Notes under the pieces: generated by a model
What the model was told of the DNA's origin: nothing
Seen by the model: the letters and a program-made list of their open reading frames with translations, nothing else
Database searches by the model: none
Made by a program: the position numbers and the translations under genes
Origin: Phycicoccus sp. Soil802
GTDB lineage: Bacteria > Actinomycetota > Actinomycetes > Actinomycetales > Dermatophilaceae
DNA length: 64,000 nt
Assembly: GCF_001429605.1 (NCBI RefSeq)
Contig: NZ_LMSS01000006.1
Location: 550,080-614,079 of the forward strand
Reading direction: 5' to 3'
Part shown: one piece after another, positions 1 through 9,395 of the stretch
Position numbering within the stretch: the stretch's first letter is position 1
How the letters are laid out: each line of letters begins with the position of its first letter

Positions 1-348
1 GACGAGGCCGAGCTCGCGACCTTCGTCCGCACCGCCATCGACCATGACCTCGGCTTCAAGCTGACCGGCGGGCTGCACCACGTCGTCCGCGGCACCCACG
101 ACGGCCAGGAGCAGCACGGCCTGCTCAACGTCCTGGCGGCGGTCCGCTGGGCGCTCAACGGCGAGGAGGTCGACGAGCTGGTGCCCCTGCTGGCCGAGCG
201 CGACCCGGCCGTCCTCGTCCCCCAGATCACCCGCATGAGCGCCGCGGACGCGGCGATCGTGCGGGCCTTCTTCACGGCCTACGGCTGCTGCGAGGTCACC
301 GACCCGCTCGGCGAGCTGACCACCCTCGGCCTCATCCAAGGAGCCTGA
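1..348 (+). CDS. Conserved hypothetical protein, C-terminal part (5' end outside window)
   Basis: The window opens in frame inside a gene that ends with TGA at 346-348. The 115 visible residues are acidic and alanine/leucine rich, with a block KLTGGLHHVVRG followed by EQHGLLNVLAAVRWAL. From memory, a conserved actinobacterial protein with this block often sits directly before fumarylacetoacetase; its function is unknown to me. The stop lies 1 nt before the GTG of the next gene, and that gene's ribosome binding site (AAGGAG, 338-343) is inside this reading frame. The two genes are therefore almost certainly co-transcribed and translationally coupled, which hints at a role linked to homogentisate/tyrosine breakdown. 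The N-terminus cannot be judged. Confidence 0.75.
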   Translation, partial: DEAELATFVRTAIDHDLGFKLTGGLHHVVRGTHDGQEQHGLLNVLAAVRWALNGEEVDELVPLLAERDPAVLVPQITRMSAADAAIVRAFFTAYGCCEVTDPLGELTTLGLIQGA

Positions 349-349
349 C

Positions 350-1630
350 GTGTCCTCCCCCTCCACGCCGGTCACCGCCACGATGCCCGCACAGTCCTGG
401 CTCGACCTCCCCGCCGGCCACCCGTTCGGGGTCGCCCACCTCCCCTACGGCGTCTTCTCGACCTCGCGCACCACGCCCCGGGTCGGCGTGCGGATCGGCG
501 ACTGGGTGCTCGACGCCAGCGAGGTCGCCCGGATCGGGCGGGACGCCGTCGGTGTGGGCGACGGCCCCGACCTGACGGCCGCGTGGGAGCAGCCGAGCCT
601 CAACGCCTTCCTCGACCTGGGCCACGAGGCCTGGGCGGTCGCCCGCGCGTGGCTGGTCGAGATCCTCACCGACGACGTCCACGCGGAGGGCGTCCGGCCG
701 CACCTGGTGCCGCTCGCCGACGTCACCGTGCACCTGCCGATCGAGGTCGCCGACTACGTCGACTTCTACGCCAGCGAGCACCACGCCACGAACGTCGGCC
801 GCATCTTCCGCCCCGACTCCGAGCCGCTCACCCCGAACTGGAAGCACCTGCCGATCGGCTACCACGGTCGCTCCGGGACGGTCGTCGTCTCCGGCACCGA
901 CCTCGTCCGGCCGCAGGGCCAGCGCAAGGCCCCGAGCGACCCGGCGCCGACCTTCGGGCCGAGCCGCAAGCTCGACATCGAGGCCGAGCTGGGCTTCGTC
1001 GTGGGCGGCGGCACGACGCTCGGCGAGCCGGTCGACGTCGGCCTCGCCGCGGAGCAGCACCTCTTCGGTGTCGTCCTGCTCAACGACTGGAGCGCCCGCG
1101 ACCTCCAGGCCTGGGAGTACGTGCCGCTCGGGCCCTTCCTGGGCAAGTCGTTCGGGACCTCGATCAGCGCCTGGGTCACCCCGATGGCGGCCCTGGCGTC
1201 GGCCCATGTCCCGCTGCCCGGCCAGGACCCCGAGCCGCTCCCCTACCTGCGTGGTCGGGCCGACGCGGTGTTCGGGCTCGACCTGCACCTCGAGGTGGAC
1301 TGGAACGGCACCGTCGTCGCCCGGCCGGAGTTCCGCGACATCTACTGGTCGCCGGCCCAGATGCTGGCGCACCTGTCGGTCAACGGCGCCTCCATCCGCA
1401 GCGGTGACCTGTTCGGATCGGGCACCATCTCGGGCGCCGCTAAGGAGACCCGTGGGAGCTTCCTCGAGCTCTCGTGGAACGGCACCGAACCGGTGCAGCT
1501 CGAGGACGGCAGCGAGCGCACCTTCCTCGAGGACGGCGACACGGTCGTGCTGCGCGCGTGGGCCACCGGCACCGACGGTGCGCGCCTCGAGCTGGGCGAG
1601 GTCAGCGGCACGATCCTGCCGTCCCGCTGA
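350..1630 (+). CDS. fahA: Fumarylacetoacetase
   Basis: This enzyme hydrolyses 4-fumarylacetoacetate to fumarate and acetoacetate, the last step of tyrosine/homogentisate catabolism in the cytosol. The 426-residue length fits the family. An N-terminal SH3-like domain (about residues 20-125) is followed by the FAH catalytic fold. Visible signatures are YVDFYASEHHATNVG (residues 136-150, metal ligand Asp and catalytic His), DIEAELGF near 209 with acidic metal ligands, and NDWSARDLQAWEYVPLGPF around 246-264. The GTG start is chosen because AAGGAG lies 6 nt upstream. The 4-hydroxyphenylpyruvate dioxygenase of the same pathway is encoded 1 kb away on the other strand. Homogentisate dioxygenase is not in the window. 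The gene runs convergently into the RDD gene with a 9-nt gap. Confidence 0.96.
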   Translation: MSSPSTPVTATMPAQSWLDLPAGHPFGVAHLPYGVFSTSRTTPRVGVRIGDWVLDASEVARIGRDAVGVGDGPDLTAAWEQPSLNAFLDLGHEAWAVARAWLVEILTDDVHAEGVRPHLVPLADVTVHLPIEVADYVDFYASEHHATNVGRIFRPDSEPLTPNWKHLPIGYHGRSGTVVVSGTDLVRPQGQRKAPSDPAPTFGPSRKLDIEAELGFVVGGGTTLGEPVDVGLAAEQHLFGVVLLNDWSARDLQAWEYVPLGPFLGKSFGTSISAWVTPMAALASAHVPLPGQDPEPLPYLRGRADAVFGLDLHLEVDWNGTVVARPEFRDIYWSPAQMLAHLSVNGASIRSGDLFGSGTISGAAKETRGSFLELSWNGTEPVQLEDGSERTFLEDGDTVVLRAWATGTDGARLELGEVSGTILPSR

Positions 1631-1639
1631 CCCGGCGGC

Positions 1640-2554
1640 CTAGCCCCTGGGCTGCTTCCCCACCACGACGTTCGTCCGCGCGAGCTTGTCGTGCAGGGCC
1701 TGCCTTCGCTCGTCCCAGGCCGGCCACAGGAGGTCGACCAGGGCCACGAGCGAGAACAGGTTGCCGAGCAACGGGATGTTGCCCAGCAGGCTGAGCCCGG
1801 CCTGCAGTGACGTGCGCTTGGCCGCATCGCCGACGGACAGCACGCCGGGCCGGTCGCGCAGCCGCACGCTGATGCCGACCGCGGCCTTGCCGGGCGTGGC
1901 GCCGGTGCGGCTGAGGAAGAACACGGCGTACCCGAAGGTGATGACGGCAGCGATGACGCCGAAGGCCAGGATGTAACCGAAGTTGACGTTGTCGGCGGTG
2001 ATCCGGTCGAAGGCGCCCGGGTCCCCGGAGTCCATGGCCGTGACCAGCTCGTCCCACACGGGCTCGAAGCCCTTGAACAGGAACCAGCCACCGAGCACCA
2101 GCATCAGCACGAACTGGATGATGCCGTCGAGGATGAACGCGCCGACCCGCTGCCAGTAGCTCGCGAGCGGCTGGCCGTCAGGGGTGGTAGCCACCCGCTG
2201 CACGCCGCCGTAGGTCGGGGCGTTCCAGCCGCCCTGCGGCGACCCGGGGAACTGCGGGTTCTGCTGTCCCGGCTGGGGTGTCGGTGGGGCCGACCAGCCA
2301 CCGGTCGCCGGCGGCTGCCCCTGCACCTGGCCCGGCACCGGGCTCGGCGTCGGCGCCTGGGTCCCGCCCTGGCCCGGGTACTGCGGTGGGTGGCCCTGTC
2401 CCGGGAACTGCTGCTGACCGGGCTGCGCCACCCCTGTCGCGGGCCGCGTCGAGCGGGGCGTCGTGTGCTTGCTCCAGACCACGCCGTCGAAGTACCGCAG
2501 CTGGGTGTCGTCCTCGGGGTCGTCGTACCAGCCGGGAGTCGTGGGCGTGCTCAT
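1640..2554 (-). CDS. DUF2510 / RDD family membrane protein
   Basis: A 304-residue protein with three parts. The N-terminal DUF2510 motif (about residues 5-35, GWYDDPEDD..LRYFDG.VWS) is a short Trp-rich domain common in actinobacterial membrane proteins. A Pro/Gln/Gly-rich linker of about 90 residues follows (roughly 40-125). A C-terminal RDD domain has hydrophobic segments near 150-170, 190-215 and 260-285. RDD proteins are integral membrane proteins of mostly unclear role; some have been linked to ion transport. No partner gene is adjacent, since fahA is convergent and hppD lies upstream on the same strand with an 80-nt gap. The family assignment is secure, the function is not. Confidence 0.88.
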   Translation of the reverse strand: MSTPTTPGWYDDPEDDTQLRYFDGVVWSKHTTPRSTRPATGVAQPGQQQFPGQGHPPQYPGQGGTQAPTPSPVPGQVQGQPPATGGWSAPPTPQPGQQNPQFPGSPQGGWNAPTYGGVQRVATTPDGQPLASYWQRVGAFILDGIIQFVLMLVLGGWFLFKGFEPVWDELVTAMDSGDPGAFDRITADNVNFGYILAFGVIAAVITFGYAVFFLSRTGATPGKAAVGISVRLRDRPGVLSVGDAAKRTSLQAGLSLLGNIPLLGNLFSLVALVDLLWPAWDERRQALHDKLARTNVVVGKQPRG

Positions 2555-2631
2555 GCCGCAAGCCTCTCACGCGCGCAGGAGCCTTCCTCCCACGCCCACC
2601 GCAGGTCAGTGCCCCTGTCGTGCGGTGCGGC

Positions 2632-4437
<1,806 letters not shown>

Positions 4438-4438
4438 C

Positions 4439-4648
4439 TCAGTCGTCGAGCCGGAAGCCGAGCTTGACCGTCACCTGCCAGTGCGCGACCGCTCCGTCCG
4501 CGATCTGTCCACGGACGCTCTGCACCTCGAACCAGTCCAGGTTGCGCACCGTCTTGGCGGCCTGGGTGACGGCATTGCCGACCGCGGCCTCGATGCCGTC
4601 GGGTGAGGTGCCGACGACCTCGGAGATGGAGTACACGTGGTTGGCCAT
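4439..4648 (-). CDS. Dodecin family flavin-binding protein
   Basis: A 69-residue protein starting MANHVYSISEVVGTSPDG and ending in a QVTVKLGFRLDD strand. Size and pattern match dodecins, which assemble as hollow dodecamers and store or buffer flavin (riboflavin, FMN or related). The Trp in NLDWFEVQ corresponds to the family's flavin-stacking Trp. An in-frame start at 4693 would add 15 residues without family support, so 4648 is preferred. It converges on the Lrp gene, with the stop codons 1 nt apart. No operon partner is evident. Confidence 0.93.
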   Translation of the reverse strand: MANHVYSISEVVGTSPDGIEAAVGNAVTQAAKTVRNLDWFEVQSVRGQIADGAVAHWQVTVKLGFRLDD

Positions 4649-4718
4649 GTCCTGCTCCGTCCTCGGCGGCCGGGCGTCGCCGTTGCCGGCCACGCTAGCC
4701 CTCCGGCGGTGATGCCGC

Positions 4719-5114
4719 CTAGACCGCGGAGAAGGCGTCGGGGTCGGTGCTCAGCCGGGCGCGGAACGCACTGTCCAGCGCGGCGTCGTCCTCGATCGCC
4801 TCGTCGTAGTGGTCGTCGGACGACAGGTCGAGGGCACTCGCGCTGGTCGGGTCGTCGAGGGCTCCGTCGGCGATCGCGCGACGCACCGCCGCGATCGCCT
4901 CCGAGGCCGCCGGCACGTGCAGCCAGCGGTAGCCCGCCTCGGCCGCGTCCAGCTCCTCGTCCGTCATGCTCTGCACGGCATCGAGGACGCCGTCCGCCAT
5001 CGCCGAGCTGTGCAGGCGCAGGGCAGCGGCGAGCGCCTTGTCACCCTCGCCCGGGTCGGAGCCACCGGCCTCGAGTGCCGCGCGGTTCCAGATGCTGTCA
5101 GCCAGGTCGTCCAT
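4719..5114 (-). CDS. Hypothetical acidic protein
   Basis: A 131-residue soluble, strongly acidic and alanine-rich protein starting MDDLADSIWNRAALEAGG. It has no signal peptide, membrane segment or Cys/His cluster. The helical pattern suggests an all-alpha fold, similar in flavour to small immunity-like or DUF4375-type proteins, but I do not recognise a family. Its codon use looks native. It is separated from the downstream dodecin gene by about 70 nt. Function unknown. Confidence 0.7.
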   Translation of the reverse strand: MDDLADSIWNRAALEAGGSDPGEGDKALAAALRLHSSAMADGVLDAVQSMTDEELDAAEAGYRWLHVPAASEAIAAVRRAIADGALDDPTSASALDLSSDDHYDEAIEDDAALDSAFRARLSTDPDAFSAV

Positions 5115-5163
5115 GACCGCAGCATGTCACCTGACCCGGCTCACGTCCCCCGGAACACGCGCC

Positions 5164-5211
5164 GGTTCGAGGTAAACCCACCGGGGACTCCCGGCGCGTT
5201 TACATCGAACC
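5164..5211. repeat. Palindromic intergenic repeat, copy A
   Basis: Inverted arms of 14 nt (GGTTCGAGGTAAAC at 5164-5177 and GTTTACATCGAACC at 5198-5211, one mismatch) flank a 20-nt GC-rich core. The 14-20-14 layout and the CCGG.GA.TCC.GG core are shared with the copy at 29152-29199. It lies just past the 3' end of the helicase gene on the minus strand, so it may also act as that gene's transcript end. Confidence 0.65.
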
Positions 5212-5236
5212 GACAGGGGGCCGGACGGCGACGCGA

Positions 5237-6988
5237 TCAGCGGCGGCCGACGAACCAGGCCCGGATCTTCTCGACCCGTGCGACGACCTGCTCCGAGGTG
5301 GCCTCGTCGAGGGCGGGCCCACCGCAGGCCCGCCGCAGCTCGTTGTGGACGACCCCGTGCGGGGTGCCCTTCTTGCGCGCGTAGGCGGCGACCAGCTTGT
5401 TGAGCTCCTGGCGCTGGGCCGCGAGCGCCCGGTGCGCCGACACCGGCTGCTCCACCTTGCGGGGGCGACGGGTGCTCTGGGCGGTCTGGCGCTCGTGGAG
5501 CAGCACCGCCATCTGGTCCGGCTCGAGCAGCCCCGGCAGACCGAGGTACTCCTGCTCCTCCTCCGACCCGGTGACGGCGTTGAGCCCGAACTGCTTCGCG
5601 TCGAAGAGCACGTGGTCGAACTCCGCGTCGGACTCGAGCGCCTCGAAGGCCAGCTGGTCGATGTCGGGGGTGCGTGCGGTGCGGTTGGCGGCGTCGAGGA
5701 GGGCGTCCTCCTCAGCCCACATGGACGCCGCGCTGTCGTCCTTGCTGACCCGGTCGAGGGCGTGGTCGCGCTCGTCCTCGAGCCGGGCCGCGTGCTCGAG
5801 GATGACAGGCACGGACGGTAGGAAGACCGAGGCCGTCTCGCCGCGCCGGCGGGCGCGGACGAAGCGTCCGACCGCCTGGGCGAAGAACAGCGGGGTGGAC
5901 GTCGAGGTCGCATAGACGCCGACACAGAGCCGGGGCACGTCGACGCCCTCGGACACCATCCGCACGGCGACCATCCAGCGCGACTCGCTCGCCGCGTACT
6001 CCTCGATCCGCGACGACGAGCCCGCGTCGTCGGAGAGCACCAGGGTGGGCTTCTCCCCGGTGATGGCCTCGAGGGTCTTGGCGTACGCGCGCGCCGCGGT
6101 CTGGTTCGAGGCGATCACGAGGCCACCGGCGTCGGGCACGCCGCGCCGCACCTCGGTCAGGCGCTTGTCGGCGGCGGCGAGGACGGAGGGGATCCACTCC
6201 CCCTTGGGGTCCAGCGCGGTGCGCCAGGCTTGCGCCATCGAGTCCTTGGTGAGCAGCTCCCCCAGCCGGGCCGCGATCTCGTCGCCGGCCTTGGTGCGCC
6301 AGCGCATGGCGCCGCCGTAGGCGAGGAACAGCACGGGCCGCACGACCCCGTCACGCAACGCCTCGGCATACCCGTAGGTGTAGTCGGCCGACGAGCGGCG
6401 GATGCCGTCGGCATCCTCCGCATAGGTGACGAACGGGATGGGCGAGGTGTCGGAGCGGAACGGCGTGCCGGTGAGGGCGAGCCGGCGGGTGGCCGGCTCG
6501 AACGCCTCACGGATCGCGTCGCCCCACGACAGGGCGTCGCCGCCGTGGTGGATCTCGTCGAGGATGACGAGGGTCGGCGCCGACTCGGTGCGGGTGCGGT
6601 GCAGTGCGGGCTTGCTCGCCACCTGGGCGTAGGTCAGCGCGACGCCGTCGTACTCGCTGGAGTGCCGGGCCGAGGAGTTGGAGAACCTGGGGTCGATGTG
6701 GATGCCGACCCGCGCGGCCGCCTCGGCCCACTGCGTCTTGAGGTGCTCGGTGGGCGCGACGATCGTCACGGCCGAGATGGTGCCCCGGCCGAGCAGCTCG
6801 GTGGCCAGGCGCAGCGCGTAGGTGGTCTTCCCGGCGCCGGGCGTGGCGACCGCGAGGAAGTCCCGTGGGTCGGCGCGCAGGTATGCCGTGAGCGCGGCCT
6901 GCTGCCAGGCGCGCAGCTTGTCGGCCGTCCCCCACGCCGCCCGCTCCGGGAAGGCTGGTGAAAGGTGCGAAGCGGCTGCGGTACTCAT
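5237..6988 (-). CDS. DExH-box superfamily II helicase
   Basis: A 583-residue SF2 helicase. Residue numbers here count from a possible GTG at 7000, four codons upstream. Walker A is ATPGAGKTT (about 52-60), Walker B is the DExH variant LDEIHHGG (148-154), motif III is LTGTPF (about 176-181), and motif VI is QAVGRFVRARRR (about 375-386). The C-terminal part (about 410-587) has no recognised domain and carries a basic segment. The family is widespread in actinobacteria as a stand-alone gene, and its substrate is not established to my knowledge. ATG 6988 is preferred because it gives a natural N-terminus, but neither start has a strong ribosome binding site. It is followed by the palindromic repeat at 5164-5211. 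Confidence 0.9.
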   Translation of the reverse strand: MSTAAASHLSPAFPERAAWGTADKLRAWQQAALTAYLRADPRDFLAVATPGAGKTTYALRLATELLGRGTISAVTIVAPTEHLKTQWAEAAARVGIHIDPRFSNSSARHSSEYDGVALTYAQVASKPALHRTRTESAPTLVILDEIHHGGDALSWGDAIREAFEPATRRLALTGTPFRSDTSPIPFVTYAEDADGIRRSSADYTYGYAEALRDGVVRPVLFLAYGGAMRWRTKAGDEIAARLGELLTKDSMAQAWRTALDPKGEWIPSVLAAADKRLTEVRRGVPDAGGLVIASNQTAARAYAKTLEAITGEKPTLVLSDDAGSSSRIEEYAASESRWMVAVRMVSEGVDVPRLCVGVYATSTSTPLFFAQAVGRFVRARRRGETASVFLPSVPVILEHAARLEDERDHALDRVSKDDSAASMWAEEDALLDAANRTARTPDIDQLAFEALESDAEFDHVLFDAKQFGLNAVTGSEEEQEYLGLPGLLEPDQMAVLLHERQTAQSTRRPRKVEQPVSAHRALAAQRQELNKLVAAYARKKGTPHGVVHNELRRACGGPALDEATSEQVVARVEKIRAWFVGRR

Positions 6989-7026
6989 GGGACCGGCCAC
7001 GTTATCCGTTGTCGCAAAACGACATG

Positions 7027-7058
7027 CCGAGGCCCCGGCGTCTCCGCCGGGGCCTCGG
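7027..7058 (-). terminator. Intrinsic terminator-like hairpin after the M43 protease gene
   Basis: A perfect 14-bp stem CCGAGGCCCCGGCG with loop TCTC lies 60 nt past the protease stop codon. It has no long T tract, as is usual in GC-rich actinobacteria. Confidence 0.7.
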
Positions 7059-7118
7059 TCGTGTGCTAGGCCGCGAGGGCCGCTGCCCTCACCTGCCTAC
7101 CGTGCTGTCAGCTGGCTG

Positions 7119-8105
7119 TCAGCCGCGGTAGGTGACCCACTGGTTCTGCATGCGGGTGGTCTGCCCGGCCGAGAAGGTGTTCATGCACGAGTCGTCCGTG
7201 TAGTCCATGAAGTTCTTGATCGGGTCGAGACCAGTGGCGGAGCAGGTGTCCCGACCGGTCGGGCACCCGAACGCCGGGGAGGCCTCGGCCGGGGTGTCGC
7301 TCACCAAGTCGCCACCCGAGCAGCCGCCCTGGAAGGTGTGGTAGAGCCCGACCCAGTGGCCCACCTCGTGAGTGGCGGTGTCGCCCTGGTTGTACGGCGA
7401 CAGGCTGCCCCCGGGGATGCTCCTGTAGTCGATGACGACACCGTCGAGGGTGGTGTTGTTCGTGGACGGGAACTGCGCGTAGCCCAGCGTGCCGTCGGAG
7501 AACGTCGTCGAGTAGATGTTCAGCGCGGCCTTGGTGCCCTTGTGGAGGGCGGTCTTCATCGCTTTGGCGTCGCTCGGCTCCTGTCCGCTGGCGGGGAAGG
7601 CGATGCTGTACCAGTCGCTGTTCGTCGTGGTCTCCGTGCCGGCGAGGGTGAACGAGAAGCCCGACGAGGCGTAGGCGTTGTTGAGGACGTTCAGCTGGCT
7701 CTGGATCTGCGTCGTCGTCAGCTTGCCGCTCGTGCCGTTGGTGATCACGTGCCAGTAGACGCTGACCGTGGTCGCGGCGAAGGCGGGCGTCGTCGGCCCC
7801 GGCTTCCTGCTGCTGGTGTGGCCCAGCTTGCCGCTGGCCATGGGGGCCAGTCCCTTGGCAGCAGCGGCGGTGCGGTAGGCGGCCTCCATGCGGTCGACCT
7901 GGGCCTGGCTGAACTCGTGCGGGTCGACGCGGTTGCCACCCTTGGCCGAACGTGCGGTGTTGACGGCGTCGGTGTGGGTCGCGCAGTCCGCGGCCACCGT
8001 GGCCTCACCGGCCATCGGCTGGGCGGTCGCGGTGCCCTGGCCGAGTCCGAGGGCGACGGCTCCCAGCATCAGGGAGGAGAGTGCGATTCGAGAGCGAAGC
8101 TTCAT
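7119..8105 (-). CDS. Secreted M43-type (pappalysin-like) zinc metalloprotease
   Basis: A 328-residue exported metzincin. A Sec signal peptide occupies about residues 1-29 (MKLRSRIALS, hydrophobic core, cleavage near TATAQP). A prosegment-like region of about 80 residues follows, then the catalytic domain from about 112. The zinc site HEVGHWVGLYH (246-256) and the Met-turn NFMDYTDDSCM fit peptidase family M43B, as do the paired cysteines near the C-terminus (GGCSGG, FGCPTGRDTC). It probably degrades extracellular protein. It is a single gene with its own promoter region (8106-8290) and a hairpin terminator. Substrate unknown. Confidence 0.9.
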   Translation of the reverse strand: MKLRSRIALSSLMLGAVALGLGQGTATAQPMAGEATVAADCATHTDAVNTARSAKGGNRVDPHEFSQAQVDRMEAAYRTAAAAKGLAPMASGKLGHTSSRKPGPTTPAFAATTVSVYWHVITNGTSGKLTTTQIQSQLNVLNNAYASSGFSFTLAGTETTTNSDWYSIAFPASGQEPSDAKAMKTALHKGTKAALNIYSTTFSDGTLGYAQFPSTNNTTLDGVVIDYRSIPGGSLSPYNQGDTATHEVGHWVGLYHTFQGGCSGGDLVSDTPAEASPAFGCPTGRDTCSATGLDPIKNFMDYTDDSCMNTFSAGQTTRMQNQWVTYRG

Positions 8106-8290
8106 GGGCGTCCTTTCGAGGTGCCTCCCTCCGGGTTCGGTGGGTGGCTCGACCTCGCACGCTAGGAGCCCGATGCCCTGGCCCCGGGTCAGGAGAGGCA
8201 GGCGCAGGTAAAGACTCGTTCAGGCTTTCGGAGGGAATGAGACCCCTGTGCCTCGGCGGACGTCTGAGGCGCCCACCTGCACCGATGCGG

Positions 8291-8602
8291 CTACTCGCCG
8301 CCGTCCTGGGGTGCCCGCAGGCCTTCGTAGATCTCCTTGCACGTCGGGCAGACCGGGAACTTCTTCGGGTCGCGGCCGGGCACCCACACCTTGCCGCAGA
8401 GCGCGACGACGGGGTCGCCGGACAGGGCGCTCTCGAGGATCTTCTCCTTGCGCACGTAGTGCGAGAACCGCTCGTGGTCGCCGGGCTCCTGCAGCTGCTC
8501 CTCGACCTGCTCGCGCTCGAGCACGGCGGTCGTCGTGGAGGGCTGGGAGGGCTGGGCCTCAGGGGCCAGCGGGTCGTCCAGGGGGATCTGGGGCTCGCTC
8601 AT
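8291..8602 (-). CDS. DUF3039 domain protein
   Basis: A 103-residue actinobacterial protein of the DUF3039 family. A disordered Pro/Ser/Thr N-terminus (1-30) precedes a conserved block DHERFSHYVRKEKILESA and LCGKVWVPGRDPKKFPVCPTCKEIYEGL. Cys at LCG and CPTC make a small zinc-ribbon-like site likely. No function is established. It is flanked by the octamer GTATGCCG (8612-8619), which overlaps its leader region. Confidence 0.88.
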   Translation of the reverse strand: MSEPQIPLDDPLAPEAQPSQPSTTTAVLEREQVEEQLQEPGDHERFSHYVRKEKILESALSGDPVVALCGKVWVPGRDPKKFPVCPTCKEIYEGLRAPQDGGE

Positions 8603-8633
8603 CCCCTGAGTGTATGCCGCGTGGTTCAGCCGC

Positions 8634-8697
8634 GATTCGGTGCCACAGGCTCCGGATATCCGGGCGTTTCACTTCCAACAGGGGGCTTCCAACCGAA
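8634..8697. repeat. Palindromic intergenic repeat, degenerate copy B
   Basis: Positions 8652-8683 match the reverse complement of the copy at 29152-29199 with two differences over about 32 nt. The match covers the core CCGGATATCCGG (itself a perfect 12-bp palindrome) and the arm TTCACTTCCAACAG. The left arm has decayed. A second TTCCAAC follows directly (8687-8693). It sits between the YqgE stop and the DUF3039 start, in the 3' flank of yqgE. Confidence 0.6.
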
Positions 8698-8711
8698 CGG
8701 GAGGAAGGGGG

Positions 8712-9269
8712 TCAGTTCATCTCGGGGTCGGTCGGGAAGGTCGCCACGAAGGCGAGGTGGTCGCGCTGGCGCCGCAGCACCCGGGCCCACAGCTGCTCCG
8801 GGTCGGCGTCGAACGCGTCCCGACCCTCGGACTCCACGACGTACCAGCTCCCCGAGCGGACCTCGTCCTCGAGCTGCCCCGGCGACCACCCGGCATAGCC
8901 GGCGAAGATCCGCAGGCCGGCCACCTCGGGGACCACGATCGCGGGTGGGGTGTCGAGGTCGACGAGACCGAGCCCGCGGAAAAGCCGCTTCACCCCGAGC
9001 GGCTCGACGTCGCCGGGCACGGTGACGAGGCCGAGCGCACTGTCGAGCCCGACCGGTCCACCCTCGAAGAGCACCGAGGGCGCGGTGGCGTGGGCCTGCC
9101 AGTCGGGCAGCACCGCGTCGACGCGGGCGTCCATCGGCCGGTTGAGCACGACGCCCTGGGCGCCCTCCTCGTCGTGGTGGAGGACCAGCACGACGCTGCG
9201 ACAGAACACGCCCTCCTGGATCTGGGGGGTCGCGACGAGCAGGCTGCCCGACAGGTCCTTGATCTCCAC
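8712..9269 (-). CDS. YqgE/AlgH family protein
   Basis: A 185-residue member of the YqgE/AlgH (UPF0301) family. The typical N-terminus LSGSLLVATPQIQEGVF leads into SVVLVLHHDEEGAQGVVLNRP and the mid-domain FEGGPVG. The C-terminal FAGYAGWSPGQLEDEVRSGSW is diagnostic. The fold is known but the biochemical role is not; a link to transcriptional regulation has been proposed for AlgH. It is a single gene followed by palindromic repeat B. Length and motifs are complete. Confidence 0.93.
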   Translation of the reverse strand: MEIKDLSGSLLVATPQIQEGVFCRSVVLVLHHDEEGAQGVVLNRPMDARVDAVLPDWQAHATAPSVLFEGGPVGLDSALGLVTVPGDVEPLGVKRLFRGLGLVDLDTPPAIVVPEVAGLRIFAGYAGWSPGQLEDEVRSGSWYVVESEGRDAFDADPEQLWARVLRRQRDHLAFVATFPTDPEMN

Positions 9270-9291
9270 GAGTCCATTCTGCCTGCCGACG

Positions 9292-9324
9292 CCAGAGCCC
9301 CGGTCGCGGGGACCGGGGCTCTGG
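9292..9324 (-). terminator. Terminator hairpin after the DEAD-box helicase gene
   Basis: A perfect 14-bp stem CCAGAGCCCCGGTC with a 5-nt loop GCGGG lies about 70 nt past the helicase stop and just before the yqgE start, insulating the two genes. Confidence 0.72.
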
Positions 9325-9395
9325 CCGTTCAGTTGATGCGCTCCCCCGCAACCTGGGCGCCCTCTGGGGGCTCAGGCTGCGGCTCAGGTGACCGC

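Noticed and set aside
5164..5177. GGTTCGA reminiscent of a tRNA T-arm
   Set aside because: No acceptor, D-arm or anticodon stem can be folded around it; it is an arm of the palindromic repeat.
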